A DNA stretch of 64,000 nt from Psychroserpens jangbogonensis (GCF_000797465.1 NZ_JSWG01000011.1:116333-180332); one strand, 5' to 3'; shown: positions 27,197 through 36,513, numbered from the stretch's first letter. The notes: a model not told the origin generated them from the sequence alone. Numbers and translations: made by a program.

Positions 27197-29110
27197 ATGC
27201 CTAAAGTTATATCACATAGTCTATTCTTAGAATTTGATATTGACCTTTTTAAATCGGGTAAGCATTATCGCTTATATGAGAAATTTGGTTCACATATTAT
27301 GACCTTGGATGGAGTAGAAGGCACTTATTTTGCTGTTTGGGCTCCTAGCGCTAAGGACGTTTCGGTAATTGGAAGTTTTAACCACTGGGTTGAAGGAGCA
27401 CATTCTTTAAACGTAAGATGGGATACCAGTGGTATCTGGGAAGGATTTATTCCAGGTGCTGGTAAAGGGACTACTTATAAATATAAAATCCATAGTAATA
27501 ATAGTGATATAATAACCGAGAAAGCAGATCCATATGCAAGGCGATGTGAGCATCCTCCTAAAACAGCTTCAATAGTTTGGGATGAACCTTATAGCTGGAA
27601 AGATGAAAATTGGATGAAAAAGCGTAAAGATCACAATGCTTTAGATGCGCCTTATTCAGTCTACGAAGTCCATTTAGGTTCTTGGAAAAGACAAATTGAA
27701 GAAAATCGATTCTTATCATATGTTGAATTGGCAGAAGAATTAGTTAGCTATGTGAAAGAAATGAACTTTACTCATGTAGAGTTAATGCCAATTATGGAGT
27801 TTCCTTACGACCCAAGTTGGGGTTATCAAATAACAGGTTATTTTGCACCAACATCACGTTTTGGTTATCCAGAAGAGTTCAAACTTCTTGTAGATAAATT
27901 ACACCAAAATGATATCGGAATTATTCTAGATTGGGTGCCTTCTCACTTTCCTGAAGATGCTCATGGACTAGGTTTTTTTGATGGAACACATTTATACGAG
28001 CATCCAGATCCTAAAAAAGGCTATCATAACGATTGGAAAAGTTTAATCTTTAATTATGGTCGCAATGAAGTTAAGTCGTTTCTTATAAGTAACGCTATTT
28101 TTTGGTTAGACCAATACCATGCAGATGGCTTGCGAGTTGATGCCGTTGCTTCTATGTTATTTTTGGATTATTCTAGGGAAGATGGTCAATGGGAACCAAA
28201 TATGTTTGGCGGAAGAGAAAATTTAGAAGCTATTGCGTTTATGCGTGACATGAACGAAGCCGTGTATTCAAGTTTTCCAGATGTACAAACTATAGCTGAA
28301 GAGTCTACATCATTCCCAATGGTTTCTAAGCCGACGTTCATGGGAGGACTTGGTTTTGGAATGAAATGGATGATGGGTTGGATGCATGATACGCTTCAGT
28401 ATTTTGCAAAAGAACCAATCTACAGAAAACATCACCAAAATGACCTAACATTCAGTATGACCTATGCATTTACCGAGAACTTTATGTTGCCGTTAAGTCA
28501 TGATGAAGTCGTATATGGTAAAAAATCTATTTTAGGTCGTATGCCTGGAGATGAATGGCAAAAATTTGCAAATTTACGTGCATTGTATAGTTACATGTAT
28601 ACGCATCCTGGAACTAACTTATTATTTCAAGGAGCTGAATTAGCTCAAAGTTCTGAATGGAACTTTGAAAAAAGCTTAGACTGGCATCTATTAGAGTATG
28701 AACCTCATAAAGGGATTCAAGAACTCATAAAAGGTTTAAACACACTTTATAGAAAAGAACCTGCACTGCATCAAAATCAATTTTCTGGAGAAGGTTTTGA
28801 ATGGATCGATTATAATGATGCTGAAAATTCTACGTTTGTTTATATGAGACACGGTAAAAATGAAAAAGAGACTGTAGTCGTTGTTTGTAATCTAACACCA
28901 ATTCCCAAAGAAAAATTCAAATTAGGCTTGCCAAAAGCAGGTAAAATAAAGGAAATTTTCAATAGCGATCTTAAGAAGTATTACGGAAGTGGTAACTATA
29001 CTAATAAGTCTATTGCAACAAAAGAAGAGCCTTGGCATTTCAGAGACCATTCTGTAAATGTTAAAATACCACCTCTTGGTGTTGTAGTTTTTAAATATAT
29101 GAAAAAGTAA
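27197..29110 (+). CDS. glgB: 1,4-alpha-glucan branching enzyme
   Basis: A 637-residue GH13 enzyme that makes alpha-1,6 branches in glycogen. The CBM48 domain (about residues 35-130) has TYFAVWAPSAKDVSVIGSFN. The catalytic barrel has DWVPSHFP, the nucleophile in DGLRVDAVASML (about D315), the acid/base Glu in TIAEEST (about E368) and LPLSHDEVVYGK. This is the shorter form without the extra N-terminal domain of long GlgB proteins. Third gene of the glycogen operon; 161 bases separate it from the GH31 gene. Confidence 0.95.
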   Translation: MPKVISHSLFLEFDIDLFKSGKHYRLYEKFGSHIMTLDGVEGTYFAVWAPSAKDVSVIGSFNHWVEGAHSLNVRWDTSGIWEGFIPGAGKGTTYKYKIHSNNSDIITEKADPYARRCEHPPKTASIVWDEPYSWKDENWMKKRKDHNALDAPYSVYEVHLGSWKRQIEENRFLSYVELAEELVSYVKEMNFTHVELMPIMEFPYDPSWGYQITGYFAPTSRFGYPEEFKLLVDKLHQNDIGIILDWVPSHFPEDAHGLGFFDGTHLYEHPDPKKGYHNDWKSLIFNYGRNEVKSFLISNAIFWLDQYHADGLRVDAVASMLFLDYSREDGQWEPNMFGGRENLEAIAFMRDMNEAVYSSFPDVQTIAEESTSFPMVSKPTFMGGLGFGMKWMMGWMHDTLQYFAKEPIYRKHHQNDLTFSMTYAFTENFMLPLSHDEVVYGKKSILGRMPGDEWQKFANLRALYSYMYTHPGTNLLFQGAELAQSSEWNFEKSLDWHLLEYEPHKGIQELIKGLNTLYRKEPALHQNQFSGEGFEWIDYNDAENSTFVYMRHGKNEKETVVVVCNLTPIPKEKFKLGLPKAGKIKEIFNSDLKKYYGSGNYTNKSIATKEEPWHFRDHSVNVKIPPLGVVVFKYMKK

Positions 29111-29271
29111 CTATTATCATATTACGGTTTTCGGTAAGTAAAATTATTAGTTTTATCAAAATACAATCCCGAAATCGTTGTAGTTAATAAATCCTTATAA
29201 TTACTAGGTAGCATTCTTTTTTACGTGCCATTTTTTATGTTTTTTTACGTTTATTATTTTAAAATCATACC

Positions 29272-31677
29272 ATGATTATAAATACAGAATTAGAACAAAA
29301 AGGTAACATATTTCCTTCTAAGATAATTGCATTTAAGAAAGATGTAGATACCTTATATTTTTCTACAGATAATGACGTTGTTTTGCAACTAACTGTATTA
29401 AGAGATAGTGTATTGCGGTTTAGATATTCGACTACAGGAACATTTGGCAACGATTTTTCTTATGCCATTACAAAATATGCGAGTACAGGTTATAATCATC
29501 TCACAATTGTGGAGGATGAGAATAACTATATAGTAACGACTTCAAAACTGATTTGTCATATTGCAAAGGATGATTTACGCGTATCACTTTATGATGCAAA
29601 AGATAATGAGTTGATTAATCAAGATGAAGCAGGTTTTCATTGGGAAGAAAGCTATGAGTTTGGTGGTAACATTGTTAAGATGAGTAAATTATCAAATGAT
29701 GGTGAAAGCTATTATGGTTTAGGAGACAAGCCAAATCATTTAAATTTAAAAGGTAAACGATATCAAAATTGGGTAACAGATTCTTATGCCTACGGAAAGG
29801 ATACAGATCCTATTTATAAAGCAATTCCTTTTTACACTGGATTGCATAACAAAAAGGCATATGGTGTTTTCTTTGATAATACCTTCAGAAGTTATTTCGA
29901 TTTTTCCCAAGAAAGACGTAATGTAACAAGCTTCTGGGCAGATGGTGGAGAAATGAATTACTACTTCATTTATGGTCCGAAAATGCAAGATGTTATTGAG
30001 AGTTATACAGATCTTACAGGAAAACCACATCAATTACCACCACTTTGGGCATTGGGATATCACCAATGTAAATGGAGTTATTATCCAGAAAGTAAAGTTA
30101 AAGAAATCACATCTACCTTCAGGAGATTAAAAATACCATGTGATGCTATTTATCTTGACATAGATTATATGGATGGATTTAGATGTTTTACATGGAATAA
30201 AGACTACTTCCCTGATCCAAAGCGAATGGTTAAAGAATTGGCAGATGACGGATTTAAAACCGTTGCTATAATTGATCCAGGAATTAAAATAGATAAAGAC
30301 TATTCTGTATTTAAAGAAGCTCTAGAAAAAGATTATTTCTGCAAACGAGCAGATGGTCCATACATGAAAGGAAAAGTATGGCCTGGAGAGTGTTATTTTC
30401 CAGATTTTACAAATCCAGAAGTAAGGGAATGGTGGTCAGGCTTGTTTAAAGAATTAATTGAAGATATAGGTGTAAAAGGCGTTTGGAATGATATGAACGA
30501 GCCAGCAGTTATGGAAGTTCCTAATAAAACCTTTCCTGACGACGTAAGACATAATTATGATGGCAACTACTGTAGTCACAGAAAAGCGCATAATGTGTAT
30601 GGCATGCAGATGGCAAGAGCTACCTATCAAGGTTTAAAGAAATATGCTTATCCTAAGCGTCCTTTTGTAATTACAAGATCAGCTTACTCAGGAACTCAGC
30701 GTTACACGTCTACTTGGACAGGTGATAATGTGGCTACTTGGGAACATCTATGGATTGCAAATGTGCAAGCGCAACGTATGGCAATGTCAGGTTTTAGTTT
30801 TGCTGGTAGTGATATTGGAGGATTTGCAGGACAACCACAAGGCGAATTGTTTACACGATGGATTCAATTAGGTGTATTTCACCCATTTTGTAGAGTACAT
30901 TCTTCAGGAGATCATGGAGATCAGGAACCTTGGGCTTTTGATGAAGATGTAACAGATATAGTTCGAAAATTTATTGAATTACGTTATCAGTTATTGCCCT
31001 ATTTATATACAGCATTTTGGCATCATATAGACCAAGGAAGGCCAATATTAAAGTCTTTGGTGCTTTATGATCAAGAAGATCTTCAAACGCACTATAGAAC
31101 CGATGAATTTGTTTTCGGAGAAAGTATTTTAGTATGTCCTATTATTGAACAAAATGCAAGAGGAAGACGTATGTATATTCCTCGTGGAAACTGGTATAAT
31201 TACTGGACTAACGAAAGAGTTAAAGGTGGAAAAGAATTGTGGGTTGATGCCGAAATTGATAGCATGCCAATCTTTATAAAGGAAGGAGCTATTATTCCTA
31301 AATACCCAATTCAGCAATATGTTGATGAACTTGAAATTGATGAGGTAACTTTAGATGTTTATTTTAAAAAAGGAAAAGAAGTTTCTACATTATTTGATGA
31401 TGCTGGTGATGGTTACGATTATACTAAAGGTCGCTTTAGCTTAAGAACTTTTAAGTTAAGAGGAAAAGAAAACGAATTGATTATTCAACAACATAAAGAA
31501 GGAAAGTACACGACAAAATACAAAACCTTCAATTTGAAAATCTATGGACTGCCATTTGAAGTTAAAGAGATTCAAGTAGATAATGAAGTTATTGATATAA
31601 AAAGGTTAATAGTTGATGAGTTCTCTAAAATCGTTATTGATAAAGATTTTTCTGAACTTCATATCATTGGGAAATAA
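29272..31677 (+). CDS. GH31-family alpha-glucosidase
   Basis: An 801-residue glycoside hydrolase family 31 protein: an N-terminal galactose-mutarotase-like domain (about residues 20-250, with GLGDKPNHLNLKGKRYQNW), a catalytic barrel with the nucleophile in VWNDMNEPAV (about D407) and acid/base Asp in WTGDNVATWEHL (about D485), FAGSDIGGFAG, and C-terminal beta domains. No signal peptide is seen, so it probably works in the cytoplasm on glycogen or maltodextrins. It follows glgB in the same direction after 161 bases, so it may have its own promoter. Substrate preference among GH31 activities cannot be settled here. Confidence 0.92.
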   Translation: MIINTELEQKGNIFPSKIIAFKKDVDTLYFSTDNDVVLQLTVLRDSVLRFRYSTTGTFGNDFSYAITKYASTGYNHLTIVEDENNYIVTTSKLICHIAKDDLRVSLYDAKDNELINQDEAGFHWEESYEFGGNIVKMSKLSNDGESYYGLGDKPNHLNLKGKRYQNWVTDSYAYGKDTDPIYKAIPFYTGLHNKKAYGVFFDNTFRSYFDFSQERRNVTSFWADGGEMNYYFIYGPKMQDVIESYTDLTGKPHQLPPLWALGYHQCKWSYYPESKVKEITSTFRRLKIPCDAIYLDIDYMDGFRCFTWNKDYFPDPKRMVKELADDGFKTVAIIDPGIKIDKDYSVFKEALEKDYFCKRADGPYMKGKVWPGECYFPDFTNPEVREWWSGLFKELIEDIGVKGVWNDMNEPAVMEVPNKTFPDDVRHNYDGNYCSHRKAHNVYGMQMARATYQGLKKYAYPKRPFVITRSAYSGTQRYTSTWTGDNVATWEHLWIANVQAQRMAMSGFSFAGSDIGGFAGQPQGELFTRWIQLGVFHPFCRVHSSGDHGDQEPWAFDEDVTDIVRKFIELRYQLLPYLYTAFWHHIDQGRPILKSLVLYDQEDLQTHYRTDEFVFGESILVCPIIEQNARGRRMYIPRGNWYNYWTNERVKGGKELWVDAEIDSMPIFIKEGAIIPKYPIQQYVDELEIDEVTLDVYFKKGKEVSTLFDDAGDGYDYTKGRFSLRTFKLRGKENELIIQQHKEGKYTTKYKTFNLKIYGLPFEVKEIQVDNEVIDIKRLIVDEFSKIVIDKDFSELHIIGK

Positions 31678-31773
31678 AAGCAAGATTAAATGTGACTTTT
31701 TTATATTAATATGTGTCAAACATTACGGAACGAATTTTGTAAATTTAGCTTATAATACTTAAAACCATTAACA

Positions 31774-32604
31774 ATGAAATTTAAAAACACGATAATAGCA
31801 TTCGGAACTTTAGTAATGTTCTTGTCTTGTGCTACAAATCCGCTAACAGGAAAAAAAACATTGGCATTTGTGTCAAATAGTCAAATATTTCCTTCTGCAT
31901 TTGCGCAATACGATAAGTTTTTAACTGACAATAAAGTCGTTAATGGTACTTCTGATTCTGAAATGATTAAACGCGTTGGACAACGAATAGCGGTAGCTGC
32001 TGAACGTTGGTTAAATGCAAATGGACATGAAGGGTATTTAAAAGATTACCAATGGGAATATAATTTAGTTAACGATAATACGGTAAATGCTTGGTGTATG
32101 CCAGGAGGAAAGATCGTGTTTTACACAGGAATCTTACCTATAGCACAAAATGAAACAGGAGTAGCAGCAATTATGGGACATGAAGTTGCTCATGCACTTG
32201 CTAATCATGGTCAACAACGAATGAGTGCTGCTTATATTCAGCAAGGGTTGGCCGTTGCTGGAAATGTAGCTATTCAAGATGAGCAAACTAGAAGTATTTT
32301 TAATCAATCGTATGGTATTGGTTCAAATGTGTTAGGAATGCTCCCTTTTAGTAGAAGTCACGAATCTCAATCTGATGAATTCGGATTAACATTAATGGCA
32401 ATTGCTGGTTATAACCCAGATGAAGCTGCAGAATTATGGAAACGAATGAAAGCCAATAGTGGAGGACAAGCACCACCTGAATTTTTGAGTACACACCCTT
32501 CTAACGATACACGTATTTCCAATTTGCAAGGTTGGGCTCCTAAATCTAAAGCAGAAGCTAAAAAGTTTGGAGTAACGTCTTTTAGACCATTAGGAGAGTT
32601 TTAA
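31774..32604 (+). CDS. M48-family zinc metalloprotease lipoprotein
   Basis: 276 residues. The signal sequence ends in the lipobox MFLSC, so it is a lipoprotein, followed by ATNPLTGKKTLAF, typical of Loi/Oma1-like M48 proteins. The catalytic zinc motif is GHEVAHAL (H136, E137, H140), with the third ligand in SHESQSDEFGLTLM. No transmembrane helices beyond the anchor, so it belongs to the LoiP/YcaL-type periplasmic group and probably degrades damaged envelope proteins. A terminator hairpin lies directly behind it. Confidence 0.92.
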   Translation: MKFKNTIIAFGTLVMFLSCATNPLTGKKTLAFVSNSQIFPSAFAQYDKFLTDNKVVNGTSDSEMIKRVGQRIAVAAERWLNANGHEGYLKDYQWEYNLVNDNTVNAWCMPGGKIVFYTGILPIAQNETGVAAIMGHEVAHALANHGQQRMSAAYIQQGLAVAGNVAIQDEQTRSIFNQSYGIGSNVLGMLPFSRSHESQSDEFGLTLMAIAGYNPDEAAELWKRMKANSGGQAPPEFLSTHPSNDTRISNLQGWAPKSKAEAKKFGVTSFRPLGEF

Positions 32605-32635
32605 TATTTAGTTCTTAAAAAATATCTTATTTTAG

Positions 32636-32664
32636 AAGCTGCTTACTTAAAAGCAGCTTTTTTT
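32636..32664 (+). terminator. Terminator between M48 protease and MFS genes
   Basis: AAGCTGCTT-ACTTAA-AAGCAGCTT with a T-tract that ends at the base before the ATG of the MFS gene (32665). It is strong and unusually placed. Confidence 0.85.
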
Positions 32665-33963
32665 ATGGAACACTTACAAAGAGGCAGTAAAAAACTGCTA
32701 AATGCTTGGGCATTTTTTGACTGGGCAAATTCGGTATATACACTTACCATTGCATCTTCAATATTTCCAATATTTTATTCGGCTTTATTTATCTCTCAAA
32801 CCGATAAAACAGTTGAAGCTTTTGGAATGATTTTTAAAAGCACAGCATTAATTACTTATGTCACTGCATTTACATTTTTGGTGGTTTCTGTGACTTCACC
32901 TATACTTTCAGGTATTGCAGATTACGTAGGTAATAAAAAGAATTTCATGAAGTTCTTTTGTTATGTTGGCGCAGCTGGATGTATTGGATTGTATTGGTTT
33001 AGTATTGAAAATATTCATTTAAGTCTCTTGTTTTACTTTATGGGTTTAATAGGGTATTGGGGAAGTTTAGTGTTTTATAATTCATATTTACCTGATATAG
33101 CATTTCCTGAACAGCAAGATAGTATAAGCGCTAAAGGATTTAGCATGGGTTATATAGGCAGCGTAATTCTTTTATTACTTAACCTGTTTATGGTAATGAG
33201 CCAAGAAACTGGAGCAGAGAAAATGCAAATGATGCGTTACTCTTTTGTAACAGTTGGTTTATGGTGGATAGTCTTTAGTCAATACACATTTTATATTCTT
33301 CCTAAAGGAGTTTCCAATGGTCATAAAGTTACCAAAGCGGTTGTGTTTAATGGTTTAAAAGAATTAAAACTTGTTTGGTTACAACTGAAGCAAAACTTAA
33401 GACTTAAGCGATATTTAGTTGCTTTTTTCGTTTTTAGTATGGCTGTACAAACAATAATGCTGGTTGCAGTTTATTTTGGTGAAGAAGAAATAGCTTGGGG
33501 AAGTTCTGATGCTAAAACACAAGGTTTAATAGTTAGCATTTTGGTAATTCAGTTGGTAGCAGTTCTTGGTGCCTTTTTGACTTCCAGAGCCTCTTCAAAA
33601 TTTGGAAACATACAAACACTGATTGTCATAAACTTCATATGGATGTCCTTGTGCGTCTATGCGTATTTTATGCAAACACCAATTCAGTTTTATATTGCAG
33701 CATCATTAGTTGGATTAGTAATGGGAGGAATACAATCGTTATCAAGATCTACATATTCAAAATTCTTACCAGATACAGAAGACACAACATCGTATTTTAG
33801 TTTCTACGATGTAGCTGAAAAAATTGGTATTGTAATTGGAATGGTGATTTTTGCTACCATAGATCAAATAACAGGAAGTATGAGGAATGCAATCTTGTTT
33901 TTATTTGTATTTTTCTTAGTAGGAATATTTTTACTCTTTAGGGTTCCTAAGGAAAGTAAATAA
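32665..33963 (+). CDS. MFS transporter, UMF1/Atg22-like
   Basis: A 432-residue polytopic membrane protein with about 12 hydrophobic helices. The N-terminal motif LLNAWAFFDWANSVYTLTI and the LSRSTYSKFLPDTEDTTSYFSFYDVAEKIG segment in the second half are marks of the UMF1/Atg22-like major facilitator group. The substrate is unknown; amino-acid efflux is known only for eukaryotic relatives. The start ATG follows directly after a terminator T-tract, so expression needs a promoter overlapping that hairpin or read-through. No good later start exists before the first conserved motif. Confidence 0.88.
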   Translation: MEHLQRGSKKLLNAWAFFDWANSVYTLTIASSIFPIFYSALFISQTDKTVEAFGMIFKSTALITYVTAFTFLVVSVTSPILSGIADYVGNKKNFMKFFCYVGAAGCIGLYWFSIENIHLSLLFYFMGLIGYWGSLVFYNSYLPDIAFPEQQDSISAKGFSMGYIGSVILLLLNLFMVMSQETGAEKMQMMRYSFVTVGLWWIVFSQYTFYILPKGVSNGHKVTKAVVFNGLKELKLVWLQLKQNLRLKRYLVAFFVFSMAVQTIMLVAVYFGEEEIAWGSSDAKTQGLIVSILVIQLVAVLGAFLTSRASSKFGNIQTLIVINFIWMSLCVYAYFMQTPIQFYIAASLVGLVMGGIQSLSRSTYSKFLPDTEDTTSYFSFYDVAEKIGIVIGMVIFATIDQITGSMRNAILFLFVFFLVGIFLLFRVPKESK

Positions 33964-33967
33964 TCCT

Positions 33968-33975
33968 TATGTTTG
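33968..33975 (+). promoter_or_regulatory. TATGTTTG -7 promoter element, lipoprotein gene 1
   Basis: TATGTTTG matches TAnnTTTG and begins 34 bases before the ATG at 34002. The same octamer is found at nearly the same distance before the next two genes. Confidence 0.55.
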
Positions 33976-34001
33976 TCTGAACAAATTTCAAATTTTATAT
34001 C

Positions 34002-34796
34002 ATGAAAAAACTAAATTTTATTTTTAGCCTACTAGCTATATGTTTAATGCTTAATTGCGATAGCGATTCTTCCTCAGATGATGGAGATGATCCTAGCGAT
34101 TGTGATGTAGTCACACTAGCAGCTGCAGAGGCATTAGCAGATTTTAATGACGCTAATGAACTAAATTTTACTCAAAGATGTATCGCTTATAAAGCTGCAT
34201 TAGAAAACGTAAAACAAGAGTGTGGAGATGAGACTGGAAATATTCAATTATTAATTGATAATTTAGGAGATTGTACACAAAGTAGTAACGGTCCTATTCA
34301 AGCATTAATGACGGCTAATATTGCTGGTGAACAGTTTAATGTGATGAAACCAAATGGATTCAATTTTTTTAATAAAGCCATAGGTATAGTAACTTACTCA
34401 TATTTTAGTGATGAAGATTATATTCGTATTCAAGGAAATACTACTTACCAAACTATTAATCCAACAGAATTTACTAAAGAGATTACAATATGGATTCCAC
34501 AAAGTAGTTGGAGTGAAGGAACATATAATTTAGGAGATGATGTTGTAGACTTTTTTGATAGTGGTGTTACACCAACACCTCATTACAATATTGTTTACTT
34601 TAATAATGATGATTATCCACAAGCTTTTGAAAATGAAGGAACCATCACTATTACTGAGTTTAATTTGGCTGACCGCATTATTAGAGGAACATTTGAGTTT
34701 ACATTTATGCGATCAGGTAATAACGGAGATATTGGTCCATTTGATTGTATGAATGGTACTTTTGATTACTCTTTAGATGATGACTATTTTGATTAA
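34002..34796 (+). CDS. Lipoprotein with Cys-bounded LGDC module (cluster gene 1)
   Basis: A 264-residue lipoprotein (lipobox ICLMLNC) with an Asp/Ser-rich spacer after the anchor. Residues 33-90 hold a helical module starting with Cys and ending LIDNLGDC, with CIAYKAALENVKQECGDETG inside. The same module appears twice in cluster gene 3. The C-terminal part is beta-rich (IWIPQSSWSEGTYNLGD, GTITITEFNLADRIIRGTFEF) and resembles DUF6252-like lipoprotein domains that I recall only loosely. Function unknown. It has its own TATGTTTG promoter element and terminator. Confidence 0.7.
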   Translation: MKKLNFIFSLLAICLMLNCDSDSSSDDGDDPSDCDVVTLAAAEALADFNDANELNFTQRCIAYKAALENVKQECGDETGNIQLLIDNLGDCTQSSNGPIQALMTANIAGEQFNVMKPNGFNFFNKAIGIVTYSYFSDEDYIRIQGNTTYQTINPTEFTKEITIWIPQSSWSEGTYNLGDDVVDFFDSGVTPTPHYNIVYFNNDDYPQAFENEGTITITEFNLADRIIRGTFEFTFMRSGNNGDIGPFDCMNGTFDYSLDDDYFD

Positions 34797-34816
34797 TTAT
34801 TTATAAAGAATTTAAG

Positions 34817-34845
34817 AAGCCACTATTTTGCATAGTGGCTTTTTT
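34817..34845 (+). terminator. Terminator after cluster lipoprotein gene 1
   Basis: AAGCCACTAT-TTTGC-ATAGTGGCTT followed by TTTT. Confidence 0.9.
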
Positions 34846-34898
34846 ATGTAATGAATCTATAGGATGTACTTTTAAATAAAACCTTTAAAATAAATTAG

Positions 34899-34906
34899 TA
34901 TGTTTG
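34899..34906 (+). promoter_or_regulatory. TATGTTTG -7 promoter element, lipoprotein gene 2
   Basis: TATGTTTG inside the block AAATTAGTATGTTTG, which is repeated before gene 3. It starts 32 bases before the ATG at 34931. Confidence 0.6.
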
Positions 34907-34930
34907 TACAAACCCAATTATACGTATACA

Positions 34931-35533
34931 ATGAAAAAATTAGGAATTTTATTTTCGATCTTCATGTTATTAACCGCCTTTACTTGTGAAAATGAACCTT
35001 TAGAAGGCGATTTTGTGAGTGAAGAAATAGATAACAATGATAATAACAATAATAATGCTTCGCTTGTCGGAACTTGGGCTTTGGTCGAATTTAATGCAGA
35101 TATTACATCTACCACAACTTTTGATGGTGGAGAGTTTGTTTTAGATTTTTCAACAGAACTAGTGTCAGCTGATTACAATCTAGTGTTTACAGAAACTGAT
35201 TATACCGTTTCAGGAGATTATGAACTTATGTCTACTACTATTGTAAATGGTGAATTAAATGATAGTTATACTGATGCCTATACTGATGTTTTTGGAGAAG
35301 GAGTGTATAGTACAAATGGGAATGTTATGACTATTAATGGATCTTTTCTTGATTTTGAAGTTGATGGCATGCCAGCAGCTGTAGATGATGTAGATCAAGA
35401 CGCTGATTTTACATTAAGTGCAGATGGTCAAACACTGACTTTTTTCCAAGATGAGGAGCAACTTCAAGAAGATAATAATTTAGATGCGAGTACGGTTATA
35501 AATTCATCTTCGGTATGGCAAAAATTGGAATAG
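34931..35533 (+). CDS. Lipoprotein, lipocalin-like (cluster gene 2)
   Basis: 200 residues from the ATG at 34931; a TTG nine codons upstream overlaps the promoter and is rejected. The signal peptide and N-terminus (LLTAFTCENEPLEGDFVSEE) are almost the same as in gene 3, while the mature part differs. It reads LVGTWALVEFNADI, then strands with GDYELMSTTIV and GEGVYSTNGNVMTINGSFL, then ADGQTLTFFQDEE: the pattern of lipocalin-like/DUF5004-type Bacteroidota lipoproteins. It lacks the LGDC module. Own promoter element and terminator. Function unknown. Confidence 0.7.
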   Translation: MKKLGILFSIFMLLTAFTCENEPLEGDFVSEEIDNNDNNNNNASLVGTWALVEFNADITSTTTFDGGEFVLDFSTELVSADYNLVFTETDYTVSGDYELMSTTIVNGELNDSYTDAYTDVFGEGVYSTNGNVMTINGSFLDFEVDGMPAAVDDVDQDADFTLSADGQTLTFFQDEEQLQEDNNLDASTVINSSSVWQKLE

Positions 35534-35553
35534 AATTAAACAACATAAATTAT

Positions 35554-35587
35554 AAAAAAAGATCAGAGTTTTCTCTGGTCTTTTTTT
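35554..35587 (+). terminator. Terminator after cluster lipoprotein gene 2
   Basis: A-tract, GATCAGAG-TTTT-CTCTGGTC (one G-T pair), T-tract. Confidence 0.88.
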
Positions 35588-35628
35588 ATATATAACCATA
35601 ATCAAATATAGAGTTTGTTGGAAATTAG

Positions 35629-35636
35629 TATGTTTG
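35629..35636 (+). promoter_or_regulatory. TATGTTTG -7 promoter element, lipoprotein gene 3
   Basis: Third TATGTTTG, again within AAATTAGTATGTTTG, starting 33 bases before the ATG at 35662. The leader to the ATG is also like that of gene 2. Confidence 0.6.
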
Positions 35637-35661
35637 CATAAACCTATATTATACTTATATA

Positions 35662-36498
35662 ATGAAAAAAATATCATTTCTATTTTCAATATTCATTCTT
35701 CTTACAGCGTTCACATGTGAAGATGAACCTTTAGAGGGCGATTTTGTAACTGATACTGAGCTTTCTTGCGAAATAGCTGCTTTGAATACTCAAGATGCAG
35801 CAATTGCGTTTTTAGCTGTTACAGAGGAGACATATGCTGAATTATGTACAGCGTACAGAAACGCTTTAATCGTTCAAATACAATTTTGTGGTGATCCAGA
35901 TGGAACTTTACAAATTCAAATTGATAGTTTAGGAGATTGTGGAGTCGTTATTTCGGATCCTTGTGAAGCAGCAACTGCGGCAACTACTGCAGCAGAAACT
36001 GTCTATAATGCAGATACTTCTAATACTGATTTATGTAATGCCTATAAAGCAGCTTTACAAAACAAAATAACAGTTTGTGGAGATACAAATGGAAGTATGC
36101 AAGCTATAATTGATGGATTGGGAGATTGTACTCCAACAAATACATCTGGTACTTTAAGTGTAACTGCTGGAACATTAAATATCCAATTTATTACAAATAG
36201 TGTTGCTTTAAACTCAGGATTAGTTATTGTTAATGGTAGTAATACTGAACAAGGAGCTAATTACCATGTATATTTTGAAGTATCAGAAGGTACTACTGGA
36301 GTAGATGTAATGCAAAATTTTAAATTAACCTTAATTGGAGGCGATTTTTTTCCAAATACTGATGGTTTTGACGATTTTACTAATAATATTACTGTAAATT
36401 CAGGAGGTGTAATTCAAGGAACATTTGGTGGCATTGTTACTAGAACAGATGGAGCCGATTTAAACTTAGCTCAAGGTATAGTGGATTTATCTTATTAA
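35662..36498 (+). CDS. Lipoprotein with two LGDC modules (cluster gene 3)
   Basis: A 278-residue lipoprotein. The signal peptide, lipobox (LTAFTC) and the next residues (EDEPLEGDFVTD) copy gene 2. Then come two tandem copies of the module seen once in gene 1: CEIAALNTQDAAIAF to QIDSLGDC (about residues 33-94) and CEAATAATTAAETV to IIDGLGDC (about 99-153), each with C-x-AYxxAL and CGDxxG inside. The C-terminal 120 residues are beta-rich and lack a recognised domain. The gene looks like a mosaic of genes 1 and 2. Function unknown. Confidence 0.7.
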   Translation: MKKISFLFSIFILLTAFTCEDEPLEGDFVTDTELSCEIAALNTQDAAIAFLAVTEETYAELCTAYRNALIVQIQFCGDPDGTLQIQIDSLGDCGVVISDPCEAATAATTAAETVYNADTSNTDLCNAYKAALQNKITVCGDTNGSMQAIIDGLGDCTPTNTSGTLSVTAGTLNIQFITNSVALNSGLVIVNGSNTEQGANYHVYFEVSEGTTGVDVMQNFKLTLIGGDFFPNTDGFDDFTNNITVNSGGVIQGTFGGIVTRTDGADLNLAQGIVDLSY

Positions 36499-36513
36499 AA
36501 TATAAAAAGCAAA

